From: Circinella umbellata
Taxonomy: Eukaryota > Mucoromycota > Mucoromycetes > Mucorales > Lichtheimiaceae
Direction of reading: 5' to 3'
DNA length: 64,000 nucleotides
NCBI GenBank assembly: GCA_025093555.1
Contig: JAIWNF010000001.1
Coordinates: 992,001 to 1,056,000 of the forward strand
The translations under genes and the position numbers were made by a program. The stretch's first letter is position 1. Each line of letters opens with the position of its first letter. The notes under the pieces were generated by a model that ran no database searches, had not been told where the DNA came from, and saw only the letters and a program-made list of their open reading frames with translations. Shown piece by piece: positions 11,823 to 22,626 of this stretch.

Positions 11823-13393
11823 TTATTGTTGTTGTTGTTGAAGATATGCACTAATACGTTGATCTGTAATCACTTTACGATTAAGTGGATGAGTTGTTGT
11901 ATTAGTTCCTACTGGAGCTGTACCTGGTCGAGAATAAGGTGATTGTGAACGTGGATAATTATTATTTGATGGATATGGACTCATTGCACTACTTGATCTT
12001 CTACGTGATGATGATGGTATAATAGGAGAATGATTACCATCACTATCTCCACCTGATGAATAGTAATAATCATTTTCTTCCATCATTATAGATGATCCAC
12101 GAGAATTACGAAGCATATTATTTGCACCAAATGTATTACCCGATCCATGACTACTACGACGTTGTGATGAAACAAAAGGTCTAGAAGGAGGTTGTAATAT
12201 TTCTTCTCCTGAAGATCGCCGATTATAATGTTGATGACGTTGATGACGTTGTTTTTGTTGTTCATGAGAATAATCATAATATGAATCCTGTATGGATTGT
12301 CTTTGTCGATATCGATTTGAATTTGAAGGTGGCGGAGGTAATGGTCCATTATTTACTATATTGGCGGATGTATTATTCGTGTTATTGTAATCATCATATG
12401 AAGAATAATTATCATCTTGAATGGGTCTATAAGAAGTATCGGATCGTAATTTTTCATCAAATAGTGCCACATCTCGCCAAGGTTCTAATACATCTGAAGT
12501 AGGTCGACTTGACATTGTCGTATTTGAACTGGTTCCTTTCTTTTTCAATTTTTGTGACGTTCCTACTCCCATTGTACTATAATATTCATCCGTACTCTCA
12601 TTTTCTTGTTCTTGTTTTTCTCTTTTTTGTTTTTTTGTTGAAAAAGGTGCATAGATCCATAATAATAATGCGAGGCCAATTAATCCAATACCAATGACAA
12701 GAACAATAAATTCCGTTCCATAATCTATATGAAGGCAATAAGGATGGTCTAATTGTTGACAGGCATTTTGAATTCCCAAAGAATATTGATGAAAAGTATA
12801 ACCAGAACCAATGACCAATAAAATAGTAGTTCCTATTACAAGACCCACATTACACCATTGAAGTTTTTCATTTTCAAGTCGGTTGGCAACAACACCTAAA
12901 ATAAATGCAATAGCACCTAGAACAGTGGCTAAAGCAAAAGGTATAACTCGCCAATAAGATTGGTCATTATCTGTGATTGGAATAGCTGTATGATTACCAA
13001 TGGCTGCTTCTAATATGATTGAAGTATCTATATAATATATATTAGATACCCGACATAATTCAATTAATACTATTTTAGATATATACCTGGTTCATAAGTT
13101 AAACTAGAAGGTGTACAAGTACAATTAAGAGCATAAATGAAACAATGTTTCCATAAACCAAATGTTACTACATCTGGTGAAAAACTATCATCTGAAAGAT
13201 TTCGTAATAAAGTAACTTTTTGAATAGAAAAATTATCTTTCATAGAACAATTATCATCAAATGAATCATTTGTTTCTAACCAACTTCCAAATGAAATTGC
13301 AAGCACAGCAAGTGCTAACAAAGTACTTCGAAGATTGGGTAAAAATACACGATGTATAAATGGAGAAGATTGTTGTTGATTCCGCCGAGGCAT
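11823..13393 (-). CDS. Four-TM SUR7/PalI/claudin-like plasma-membrane protein with long disordered tail, 2 exons
   Basis: Exon 1 is 13087-13393 and exon 2 is 11823-13027, giving 503 residues from MPRRNQQQ. Predicted membrane segments are at about residues 23-40 (STLLALAVLAISFGSWL), 128-150 (VIPFALATVLGAIAFILG), 163-182 (GLVIGTTILLVIGSGYTF) and 207-230 (IVLVIGIGLIGLALLLW). A long first extracellular loop contains paired cysteines (CTC, DNCSM) and several N-x-S/T sequons. That is the layout of fungal SUR7/PalI and of animal claudin/PMP22 proteins, which act in membrane microdomains, pH sensing or cell contact. After the last helix, about 270 residues are Ser/Arg/Asn/Gln/Tyr-rich and repetitive (RRSS, SPYS), so disordered and probably phosphorylated. 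The exact subfamily is uncertain, but topology is clear. Confidence 0.72.
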
Positions 13394-14176
13394 ATGCTAA
13401 AACATATAAAATAAGACCAAAAAAAATAAAATAAAAGGCTAGGTTTTTTTTTTTTCTTTGCGAAAAGATGGGGAATAAAGAAAGAAGAAAAAAAAATGGG
13501 AAGAAAGAGAGGAAGAGAGAGAGAGAAAGGAAAAATAAAGTTGAGTTGAATAAGTTTTTGTACCTGTACCTGATTACATTGTAATTATCCATTATTATTA
13601 TTATAATTATTGCGCGCAAAGCATCTTTTTTTAGAGAACTTAAACTACTTACGGATACACTTTGTACTAGTTTATAATATTTTTTTATTCGATTGCCGCC
13701 AAAAAAAAAAAAAAAGTGATCTTCATCCACTACACCCGCCAAAGCTATAAGTAATTTTCACTCCCGCCTTTTTTTTTTTTAAATCGGAATAAACCATCGA
13801 ACGTGGCCCCCACTAAACATTGACCCCTTTTAAAAGCCACGGGGTGCATTTTATTTTATATAACCTGGGGAAAAACGCCACACATTGAGAAAACAATGGT
13901 AAATAAGAAAATTGAGGGGTGTTCAGTTATCCCCCATATTACTGATATGTTCTGTGAGAGAGAAGGCATTTAATTTGTTTATTGGTAAAATTTGTATTTT
14001 TTTATTTCTTTTTTATTTTTTAAAAAAGATTGATACAAGGTTTGGAAAGAGTTTATAGAACTATGTACAAAAGATAAGAGGACGTTGCGTGAATATTTCT
14101 AATTTTTGAAAAAGAGGTATTGATGATGATGATGATAATGATGAGAGAGAATGAAAAAAAAGGAGGGCTTTTTGAT
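13394..14176. other. Intergenic between claudin-like gene and EF-hand gene
   Basis: This holds the promoter side of the claudin-like gene and the 3' side of the EF-hand gene; both are on the minus strand. There are purine and pyrimidine runs (for example agagaggaagagagagagaga about 13503-13526 and T/A runs) and a GC-richer stretch at about 13800-13880 containing cccccac and a TATA-like attttatataa (13850-13861). No coding sequence is supported. Confidence 0.45.
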
Positions 14177-14972
14177 TTATAAAGGCAATAATTGTTTAAA
14201 TTCTTCAAAATCAATAAAACCATCACCATTTGTGTCAGCATCAGCCATCATTTCATTAATTTCTTGTGATGTCATATGTTCTCCAAGACTAATCATTACA
14301 TCTTCTAATTCTTTTCGACTAATCATACCGTCTCGATTTTTATCAAATGCTTGAAAACATTGTACAAGTTCCAAATCATCATAAAAACTAATTCGTTTAC
14401 TACTATTATTACGTTTTGTTGTTGTTGATGAGGGTATATTGGAATTTCTTGGTTTAATATCTGTTGCATAGTAACTAGATGGTTCATCACTAAAAGGAGT
14501 TTTAGCACCATTATTAAGGATCGAATAGTGTTGTTGTTGTAAAGTATTACTACGTTGTTGTTGTTGTTGTTGTTGTTCAAAAGGAACTAAATGTCGGATC
14601 ATGGCTGTAGCAAATTCTTCAAAATCAATAAGATTATCATTATTTAAATCAACAGCATGAGCAATCGATTGAATTTCAGTTTGATTTGTTGCAATATTTA
14701 AGTTCTCGATGATCTTTCCAAATTCAGTTAATGTAATAGCACCGACCCCTTTAATGTCAAAAATTCGGAATGCTGTGAAATAAAAATATAAAATTATTAG
14801 AGTCAGAATATATGACAAAAACAACAACACTTTATATAAACTTTTTGTTTCTTTGTTTACCTTGACGTAATGATTCTAATTCTTCGGGAGTAACATTTAA
14901 TCCATGAACTGGTTGTTGTTCTTTTGGTGGTTTATCAAATGGAACGGCAGGTACAGGATTAGAGTGTAACAT
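14177..14972 (-). CDS. Calmodulin-like EF-hand protein with Q-rich central linker, 2 exons
   Basis: A calcium sensor of 235 residues (exons 14861-14972 and 14177-14772). Four EF-hand positions are visible. EF1 loop 43-54 (DIKGVGAITLTE) has lost the side-chain ligands at loop positions 3 and 5. EF2 loop 79-90 (DLNNDNLIDFEE), EF3 loop 181-192 (DKNRDGMISRKE) and EF4 loop 217-228 (DTNGDGFIDFEE) keep the acidic or polar ligands, and EF3/EF4 look fully functional. Instead of the short helix joining the two lobes of calmodulin, about 80 residues intervene, with a poly-Gln run and Ser/Thr/Asn-rich sequence. The N-terminal 37 residues are Pro-rich. A second four-EF-hand gene lies upstream on the same strand (17.1-18.2 kb), though the two are not close in sequence. 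It is not the canonical calmodulin gene; caltractin/centrin-like is an alternative. Confidence 0.87.
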
Positions 14973-17066
14973 GATTATTTATTTATTTATTATGAAAATA
15001 AAAAAAGGTATGTTGTTGTTCAGTAGAAAAAGGTTGCCCGAAAAATAAAAGAATAAAAAGAGAAGTTTTTTTTTTGAAAAGAAAATTGTCCTTTGTTTAT
15101 ATATAAAAAAGAAATATAAAAAAAAAATAATAACAAACAAGAAAGAAAAACGTGAAAAAATAGAATTCTTTTTATATATGTTATATATACTTTAGGAAAA
15201 AAAATTACCTGTTATATTACTTGATTATTGTGTAATAATTTCGGATGATATTTTTCCACGAGGATGCTTCTGTAAAGAACCATCCATTTATTTTATTTTA
15301 TTTTATTTTTTATCCCAGCTTTTTTTGAATGGAAACTATTCTGTTCCATTCACTTTTTAAGAAGCATAACTCAGTTTCTCTTCTTTCCTTCCTCATCTCC
15401 CCCCCCCAATATATTACCAAGCAACCATCCTTTTCCCCCCCAAAAAAAAATTATTAATCCCCGGTTATAAGCTTTTTTTTGTTCACCATGGTGATTGGGA
15501 AACAACGTGTTTTATTGGTATTTTTATAACAGTCATCAAAGAACAAAGAAAAAAGAGGGGCTTTCCCTTTCTCTTAGTATTAACAAAGAATAAGAATAAC
15601 AATTGAAAGACGAAAATGCTCGACAGTAAATAAATAATGAGTAAGTTTCCCAATTAATTATTAATTGGAAGGAAAAAATCATTTATTTTACTTGCATTGC
15701 TACCTTAATTCTTTTCTCCCCCTTCCTTTCAACATCATCACCCCCCCCAATAAAAATGATCTTCAACTTCTTTAGCCACGATATATTAAAAACATTCTGA
15801 ATGGCTGATTTCCCAACACCGCCACCCACACACCGCCTCCTTTTTTGTTGTTCCCTTCTGTCTAGAAATGAAAGAAAAAAAAAAGGGCTACGCATTTAGA
15901 TTGTCAAGAAAAAGAAAAAATGTAAAGGAGCTTGAAATATAAGGTCTAATTATAATACAAAATGCTAAAAGAAAATTCTATATAAACTGTTTTTAATTGT
16001 AGTACAATAACAATGCACTTTTTAAATAGCTTTACCCAATACAAACAACTGGATACTTATTTTGCCTAGTAATAAGAAAAAAAATCATATGATGAAGGGG
16101 ATATGAACATTCTTTTCAGAATTTTCTTTTATTTGTCCTAACATATCAACAACAACAATCATTGATTGAAAAAGATATTCCCAAAACTCAGTGAAATAAT
16201 GTAACATATGACTGAAGGGATGGTTTAGTTTAGTTTGACTCAAACGAAAACAGATCTGCTTAAAAAAAAAAAAGTCAACACAAAAGTGAAAAAGTTTAAA
16301 AAATTAAATAGAAACATTGAACGATTCATTCCAAACATTATTTCGCACGTGGGGAAATGGGTTTGACATTGTTATGCAAAACGCACGGACTGTAATTGTA
16401 TTCTACATTACATCTGTTTTTATCATTATTATTGGATTAAAGGAAAACATACTTATATCAATTGGTAGAAACTATTATTCATCTGTTTTTTTATTTATTC
16501 TTCAAATTACCCATCCACTCCATTTTTTTTTAAAAAAAGACTTCCATTTCTGCATTATTATTAAATTAGGCAAAACATATTTGTGTTTGTTTTATAAACT
16601 TCCCACACAACCCCTTCCCTAAACATTGATTGGTAAAACTTAATTATACCTTGACAACCTTTCATGCAAGACAACAACAAGTCATTTGGTTTTTCATTTA
16701 CGTCATTTCTGCAAGTTTCATTGATATAATATTCTTTTAATGGAAATATAATATATATAATAACTTGAAAAGGAATTCTCCCAATTAAAAATCATTTTTT
16801 CTGCATACGTATTTTTTTTCTTTTCAACAGCCCTTAATGTGTGTGTGGGGGGGGGAAAGAACCAATTGGAAAAAAACGAAGAACATGTTTACAAAATGCT
16901 ATTTGATTTTTATTTACTAAAACATTATTGATAAGGGGGGCAGTTTATATGAAACAAATAGGAAATAATTAAATGACATAAATTAAATTCGAATAGATGT
17001 TGAACAAAAAAGAAAAAAGAATGGGAATATATAACTTCCTTCCATTACAGCAAAAATTATTAAGGG
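14973..17066. other. Intergenic, 2.1 kb between EF-hand genes
   Basis: Between the two same-strand EF-hand genes lies AT-rich sequence with several C or G homopolymers (C8 near 15400, C8 near 15742, G9 near 16848) and poly-A/T runs. Open frames here have non-ATG starts or homopolymer-driven translations (such as the Ile/Phe-rich frame at 16317-16622) and were not accepted. The part next to 14973 is the presumed promoter of the Q-linker EF-hand gene. Confidence 0.45.
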
Positions 17067-18153
17067 TTAGGATGATGTATGTTGATGACATTTACAAAAT
17101 AATTTTCTTACAGAATATCGATGATGTGGACGATTATGACGATGATAGGGACATTCATTATTCTCGGTAGTAGAATTGATGGGTGAAATAGGGGGTGAAG
17201 TCGTTGGAGAAAATAAATGATCTTCATTATGAGAAGGTGGTTTAACACCCATCATGAGTGAAAATTCATTAAAATCAATAACACCATCTTTATCATGATC
17301 AGCTTCTTGAATCATTTTTTCTGCTTCTTCTTTAGTAATACGATCACCTAATTGATTCATCATTAATAATAATTCCTCTGTATTAATAACACCATTTCCA
17401 TCACGATCAAATGCATCGAATGCTTCTTTTAATTCTTCTTGTTTCTTGGTTAATCGTATAGGATTAGATAATGTAGGTCGCATTAATCTTGCAAATTCCT
17501 CAAATGTCAAACTTCCATCATTGTCTGTATGACTTTTTTGTAACTAAAAAAAAAAAAAGAAATCGGGGAGAAAGGGTTACACAATGAATGGTAAAGGGTT
17601 GAGTTTTTTTTTTTTTTTGGTGTGCGGTTGCGCAATTTATTGTTATTGATGTTTAGGTATAACAAAAAAAAGGTCCAAGTAAAAGAAAAAAGCCCAAAAG
17701 TATATAAAATAAAGGGGGAGGGTAGATATAATTTAGTGTTCCCAAGAAGTTAAAACTTTTTCTTTGTTTGGTTGTTATAGCAATAAATAAATTAAACTTT
17801 TTTTCTTTTTTCTTCTTTCAGAATTTATATATTACCATGGATATAGCTGTTGTTCCTGATGCTTCAGAAACACCTGCTGATTTTAACATTTCTTGTAACT
17901 CGACTTGTGATATCTTTCCATCCTTGTCTTTATCAAAAGCAGTAAACATTTCTTCTAGTTCAAGTCTTTTACGTGTACTCATCATTTGTAAACCTAATGA
18001 AGATCTTTTAGATGATGCCATGTTGGTTAATGTTGATCTTTTTGTTTGTTTTGTTGTTGTTGTTGTTGTTAAAGGATTTTGAGATGAAGACAATGAAAAG
18101 AATGTTGAAAAGCTCCGCCTTGCTTGGCTTTTGTGTTCCTTGAGGCTGTGCAT
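17067..18153 (-). CDS. Calmodulin-like four-EF-hand protein with basic N-terminus and Cys/His tail, 2 exons
   Basis: This is a 264-residue calcium sensor: exon 1 17836-18153, exon 2 17067-17543, with a 292-bp intron. EF1 loop 74-85 (DKDKDGKISQVE), EF3 loop 152-163 (DRDGNGVINTEE) and EF4 loop 188-199 (DHDKDGVIDFNE) are canonical. EF2 loop 111-122 (HTDNDGSLTFEE) has His at the first ligand position, so it probably binds weakly. The lobe spacing is that of calmodulin. The first ~60 residues are a basic, Ser/Thr-rich extension with a TTTTTT run; an internal ATG (residue 45, MASSKRSS) could be the true start. The C-terminal ~65 residues are Pro/Ser-rich and end with CPYHRHNRPHHRY and LFCKCHQH, unlike calmodulin and possibly metal- or membrane-interacting. 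Confidence 0.88.
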
Positions 18154-18858
18154 TTTTCTATTGTTTATAAATATGCGTGTCTATGTATGTGTGCGTAATG
18201 CGACTGTTATTTGCTATGTATACTAAAAGTAGAAAAAAAAAGAAATTACTGTAAAATGATGCAAAAAAAAAAAAATAACACTTTATTTTTGTTACTTGGA
18301 CTTTTCAAAAAAAAAGTAAGAAAAAAACTAAAGGTTTTTTTTTTCCCTTTTTCTTTAGCTGGAGTTTATTAGTATTATTGAATGATAATTCTGGGCTATA
18401 CTATACTGGGCCACTTGGATCTCCTTTTTTTTTATATATTGCACAATACACACATTATGTATATCCAAGTTATAAATCGTGTGCGTGGATAGTTCAATCC
18501 CATTGTTTCTCTTACTCTTTACTCCGCTTTGTTTTACTGGTCAAGTTCCAAGTTTTGGTGAAAAACCAACAGGGATTGTTTCGAACCAATCAATCTTCAT
18601 TCAACAACTATTTCCAGTTTCATAATTGAAGAGGATAAGGTCAAATGACACTGATAATGTTTGCATGAATAATGAAAAATAGACAATAAAAAGAGATGGG
18701 GGGGAAAAGGTTCAAAGATAAAGTCAAGTGTTCATCTATTCTCTTTCTCCTTTTCTCTTCTATTTGTTATTTTGAAAAAAAAAAACCCCTCCTTCTCAAA
18801 TTCAAGAATCAACTATTCTACTAAAGAAAAGAATAATCGAAAAAAAAAACTTTAAATC
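18154..18858. other. Divergent intergenic (EF-hand and Cys-rich protein promoters)
   Basis: This 0.7-kb region separates divergently transcribed genes. It has A/T homopolymers, a short GC-neutral middle and a pyrimidine-rich, then A-rich, leader just before the ATG at 18859. No coding frame has recognisable content. No metal-response element could be identified with confidence. Confidence 0.45.
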
Positions 18859-19291
18859 ATGTCAAACTCAAATTATACTGTTTTATCTGTCCGAATATTA
18901 CATAAGGATCAGCAACAAAATAATAATACTGATATTAGTAATACTGATGAAAATCGTCAACAACTTGCAACACCACCACCTGAACCCCATTTAGAACAAT
19001 CATCTGGTTTTTCTAATCATTCAGATTTTTGTGTTTGTACGTAAAAAAATAAAACAGAGCGAGAGAGAGAATTATACAAGAGGAAAATGTGTGTGTCTGT
19101 GTGTGTTTTTAAGTATCAAATACTTACTATATATAAATATATACTGTTTTGTTAATATTGTTATTATAGGTGGAGGTTCTGGTATAGGATGTGATTGTCG
19201 TCGTGTATGTCACTGTGCCGAAGTAAAAAAAATGAAATGTCACTGTGGTCAAGGTTGTTATAATGCTTGGGATCGATGTATGCTTGGTTAA
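18859..19291 (+). CDS. Metallothionein-like cysteine-rich small protein, 2 exons
   Basis: Exon 1 18859-19036 and exon 2 19170-19291 (donor gtacgt, acceptor ttatag) join in phase to 99 residues. The first ~55 are polar and probably disordered (Gln/Asn/Pro). The last ~42 hold ten cysteines at 58, 60, 67, 69, 73, 75, 83, 85, 89 and 96, mostly as CxC pairs (CVC, CDC, CHC, CHC). Clustered CxC pairs are the hallmark of metallothioneins, which bind Cu(I), Zn or Cd through thiolates. Departures from a textbook case are the two CHC pairs with a histidine, a Trp and a Tyr near the end, and the long Cys-free N-terminus. A small Cys-rich regulatory domain is an alternative. Expression under metal or oxidative stress would be expected but is not shown by the sequence. 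Confidence 0.72.
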
Positions 19292-19329
19292 TCCCACAAT
19301 TTTTTCTTTACTCCACACACAGCACACAT

Positions 19330-19369
<40 letters not shown>

Positions 19370-19671
19370 TTTTCTCTCCAAAGCATCCAATCCAACATCA
19401 ATCCCAATTATAAAACCATTCCCCTGTTCCCTATTTTACTTATTATCCCAAACTCTCGTTATATATATTGTATATTTACTTTCTTTCTTTTTTTATATAT
19501 GTATCATTATCAAATATTTTTCTCACCATTTACTTTAAGAATAAAAAGACACACATATTTTTTATATCATTACAAAAATTGAAAGTTAAAAGCATATTTT
19601 TTTTTTATTATGGGGTTTTTTATTTTATAAAAAAATTTGGTTTCATAGAAAAAAAACATTTAATGTTTTTT
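19292..19671. other. Convergent intergenic with CT microsatellite
   Basis: The 3' regions of the Cys-rich gene (+) and uS5 gene (-) meet here. The only feature is a CT run at about 19335-19366, followed by T-rich sequence; the rest shows no gene. Confidence 0.5.
19335..19366. repeat. (CT)n microsatellite
   Basis: About 16 CT repeats read directly from the sequence, in the 3' flank of the metallothionein-like gene. Purine/pyrimidine asymmetry makes it a possible triplex former, but nothing indicates function. Confidence 0.9.
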
Positions 19672-20897
19672 TTACTTTCGTTGCTTGACAGCAAGGAAGT
19701 CAGTGTGCTCTTGGAAAGGAGCCTTGGTGAATTCAGTTTCGGTCCACAAATCTAAATTGGGGAAAAGTTTAAGGTTAATAAAATAGTTCTTTTTGCTTCA
19801 ATGAAAAAAAAAAAATTATACGGCTAAGAAAAAAAAACTTACCAGGAGTCAAGAAACCGTAAGTGTTACCAATGGCAGCGAAAGTAGCCTTAACGAAGTT
19901 ACCCAAAGTACGGGTAGAACCACGGGAAGTAGTGTAACAATCAGTAACACCAGCAAGTTGCAAGACCTTCTTAGGGGTAGGAGCAGCAACCAAACCAGTA
20001 CCCTTGGGAGCAGGAATCAAGCTATAATAATATAAATGTTAATTAATAAAGTTTCTTATTAAATCAATAAAAAAGATTCCCCTTTCTTTCTCTCTCTTTC
20101 TTTTTCTTTCTTTTCCCTTTCTTCTTAATACATATTTATATATTTAAAAAAGAAAAAAGAATAGTTCCCATGAGATAATTAAAAATTAAACTTACCGACA
20201 CATAGCAGAACCACACTTGCCAGTAACCTTACAAGGCACAGTGTGGGGTTCACCAAGAGCGGTACCCCAGTAACCACGACGAACGGGGATAATAGAGAGC
20301 TTAGCAAGGATAATGGCACCACGGATAGCGGTAGCAACTTCCTTGGAGCACTTGACACCCAAACCGACGTGGCCGTCAGAGTCACCAATGACAACAAAGG
20401 CCTTGAAACGAGTACGTTGACCAGCACGGGTTTGCTTTTGAACGGGCATGATCTTCATAACTTCATCCTTCAACGAGGGCAAGAAATAATCAACAATTTG
20501 GTACTCCTTGACAGGAAGAGAGAAAGTATAGATTTCTTCCATGTTCTTAATCTTGCCAGCCTTTACGAGACGGCCAAGTTTGGTAACAGGAACCCTGAAT
20601 TAAATTTAATCCATATTGCATTAATATTTAAGAAATTATACATTCGCCATTTTTTTACTAATGTATAATTAAGGTAAGAATTAAATTATTTACCATTCAG
20701 TCTTTTCGTCGCCACGGCGTCCACGTCCGCGTCCACGGCCACCACGGCCACGACCACGTCCGAAACCACCACGTCCTAATAATTAATTAATTAAAAAAAA
20801 AGAAACAATAATTAATTATCTCAAATCAAATAGTTTTAGTTTTCATATCCAAATATTAATATAAGAACTTACTATCGGCCGGTGCAGAATCAGCCAT
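19672..20897 (-). CDS. RPS2: 40S ribosomal protein uS5 (RPS2), 5 exons
   Basis: This is a structural protein of the small ribosomal subunit, needed for decoding fidelity near the mRNA entry channel. Exons 20873-20897, 20694-20775, 20196-20594, 19843-20021 and 19672-19751 splice in frame to 254 residues. The N-terminus MADSAPAD leads into an Arg/Gly repeat ([16 protein letters not shown], residues ~13-30), a known methylated segment of eukaryotic uS5. It is followed by [114 protein letters not shown] and the C-terminal VKQRK. All are eukaryotic uS5 signatures. Codon use is noticeably more GC-ending than in its neighbours, as expected for a highly expressed gene. Identity is certain. Confidence 0.98.
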
Positions 20898-22254
20898 TTT
20901 CTAATTAATAAATAAAAAAGGAATGTTTAGTTATGTTGTTTAATATTATTTATTCGTCAAGGATTATTTTTGGATTTCGCATTTAGGATTCGACTGGTTC
21001 CAACATTCGACTTAGCCCCTTATTTCGTATGGTTTCCCCAACCCTCCCCTTTTTTCAATCCATCGATATTTTTTTTAATACCATTGTTTCCATCCATCCA
21101 TTTATATATCATATCCATATTTTTCAAGTCGAAATCCAAATGCTTTTTTTTTGTTTAATCCATAATCCTATGAATCTTTTTTTTTTTTTTGGTTATATGA
21201 TACTTACTACTATCAATGAAGGAGGAAAGGGCTTTGGATTAGCATGCCAATCATGGATAGTCAATCCCCCCCTCCACCCAGCGCAACACACACATGCCCC
21301 GCCCGCTCAACTCGAAAAAAGTCCGGTACTTTTTCCGGGAAACTGGGCCGGACAAATCAATCTGGGTTAAAAATTGGTGGGTTTTTTTTTTTTGTGAGTC
21401 AATAAATTTACTAGAAGGTTTATGAAGAAACTCTTTTGTTGTATAATAACATAAACAGATTGCTGGACTTATTTTAAGAAAAAAATTATTATATCAATCC
21501 ATTATTTTGGAATATATAATATACTATAGCTCTCATTATTTCTCATACAAAAGATACTTATGGATATAAAAAAAAATGATTGGAATAAATGAAGTTTTTA
21601 TTGTTACACAGACGGATCCAGTCCATGCAAAGTTATATGACGTATAAAACTTCATTTTATCTTTAACAAAAAATTAACTCTTAATAATCTTTATATAAAG
21701 TATACATATATTTGTTAATAAAGATGGGGGAAAAAATCAAGAAGGAAGAGTCACTGTAAAACTTAATATACATCATCCTCTCCCCTAAAAAAAACTATTG
21801 TTATTTTTATTACTAAAAAATTAACTCCCAACACTATATTAGTGGCATCAACAGTAAAATAGAATACGTACCTTGAAAAAAGCTATATCTAAACAATTTA
21901 TCGTTACTAGAATATCATGAATTTCGTATCTTTTTTTTTTATCAAGCTTTTCTTTTCGATTCTTTTTATTGATATGTAACTTGAAAAATTGATAATAATA
22001 ATAATAATAATAATATAAATAAGCTGGTAGGATGAGTAAATCTATTTGTTTTGTTGGAAATCGTATTATTGATGTTATTTAAAAAAATAATTGCTACATT
22101 TTTGTTGTAGAATACTTTTTATAGTGATAAACAAGAAGTGATTAATTAGAAGATATAATATAACTATAACAATTAAAAAAACGGGGTATTACTATTTTTC
22201 AAGACCTTTCTTGTTGAATTATTTGTTTTTTCTTTTCGTACATATTATTTTAAT
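20898..22254. other. Intergenic: divergent promoters of RPS2 and homeodomain gene
   Basis: The first few hundred bases upstream of RPS2 are T/C-rich. At about 21290-21365 there is the most GC-rich patch of this part of the window, with a dyad (gtccgg 21320-21325 / ccggac about 21349-21354). The remainder up to 22254 is AT-rich with an ATA/ATT trinucleotide run near 21992-22014. No coding sequence is supported. Confidence 0.45.
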
Positions 22255-22626
22255 ATGTCATCTCATTATCAAGGCCAACAATCTTCATCCTCTTCTTCAA
22301 ATTCTAACAGCGAATCCCCACATAGTCAACAAGAAGAAATAGATTATGAACCGGGATACAGACCGCGTAAACGATATACCCAACAAGAATTGGAAATATT
22401 ACAAGAATCATTTAATAATAATCCAAGGCCATCCAATAATGAAAGGAGACGTTTGGCAGAGTTATGTAATACAACAGAAAAGAGTATACGAATTTGGTTT
22501 CAGAACAAACGCGCACAAGTTCGAAAACAACAGCGCTATGTCATTGAACGACGACAACAAGAACAACAACACCGCCGACCGAGTTACCAAAAACGACGGG
22601 GAAGAAGGCGTACAACAAGAAGATAA
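22255..22626 (+). CDS. Small homeodomain transcription factor
   Basis: This is a single-exon, 123-residue DNA-binding protein. The homeodomain spans about residues 37-95: RPRKRYTQQELEILQESF (arm and helix 1), NERRRLAELC (helix 2) and the recognition helix with the invariant WFQN at 81-84 followed by KRAQVRKQ. Asn84 (position 51 of the homeodomain) and the KRAQVRK basic patch indicate sequence-specific, TAAT-type binding. The N-terminal ~35 residues are Ser/Gln-rich, and the tail is strongly basic (RRPSYQKRRGRRRTTRR). There is no other domain, so the protein is little more than a homeodomain with charged tails; typical-class (60 aa) rather than TALE. Targets and role cannot be deduced. Confidence 0.9.
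   Translation: MSSHYQGQQSSSSSSNSNSESPHSQQEEIDYEPGYRPRKRYTQQELEILQESFNNNPRPSNNERRRLAELCNTTEKSIRIWFQNKRAQVRKQQRYVIERRQQEQQHRRPSYQKRRGRRRTTRR

Noticed and set aside
11444..11851. Minus-strand 135-codon ORF rich in Ile/Tyr/His/Thr
   Set aside because: Arises from ATT, TA and GT microsatellites in a 3' region and overlaps the end of the claudin-like gene.
16317..16622. Plus-strand 101-codon ORF
   Set aside because: No ATG at its start, and Ile/Phe-rich composition without motif. Probably chance in AT-rich DNA.
20179..20668. Overlapping frames opposite and beside RPS2
   Set aside because: Shadows of the uS5 exons; the correct frame carries all the conserved uS5 blocks.
19672..20897. Intron-encoded snoRNA in RPS2
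   Set aside because: Ribosomal protein introns often host snoRNAs, but I could not find a paired C box (rugauga) and D box (cuga) in any of its four introns.
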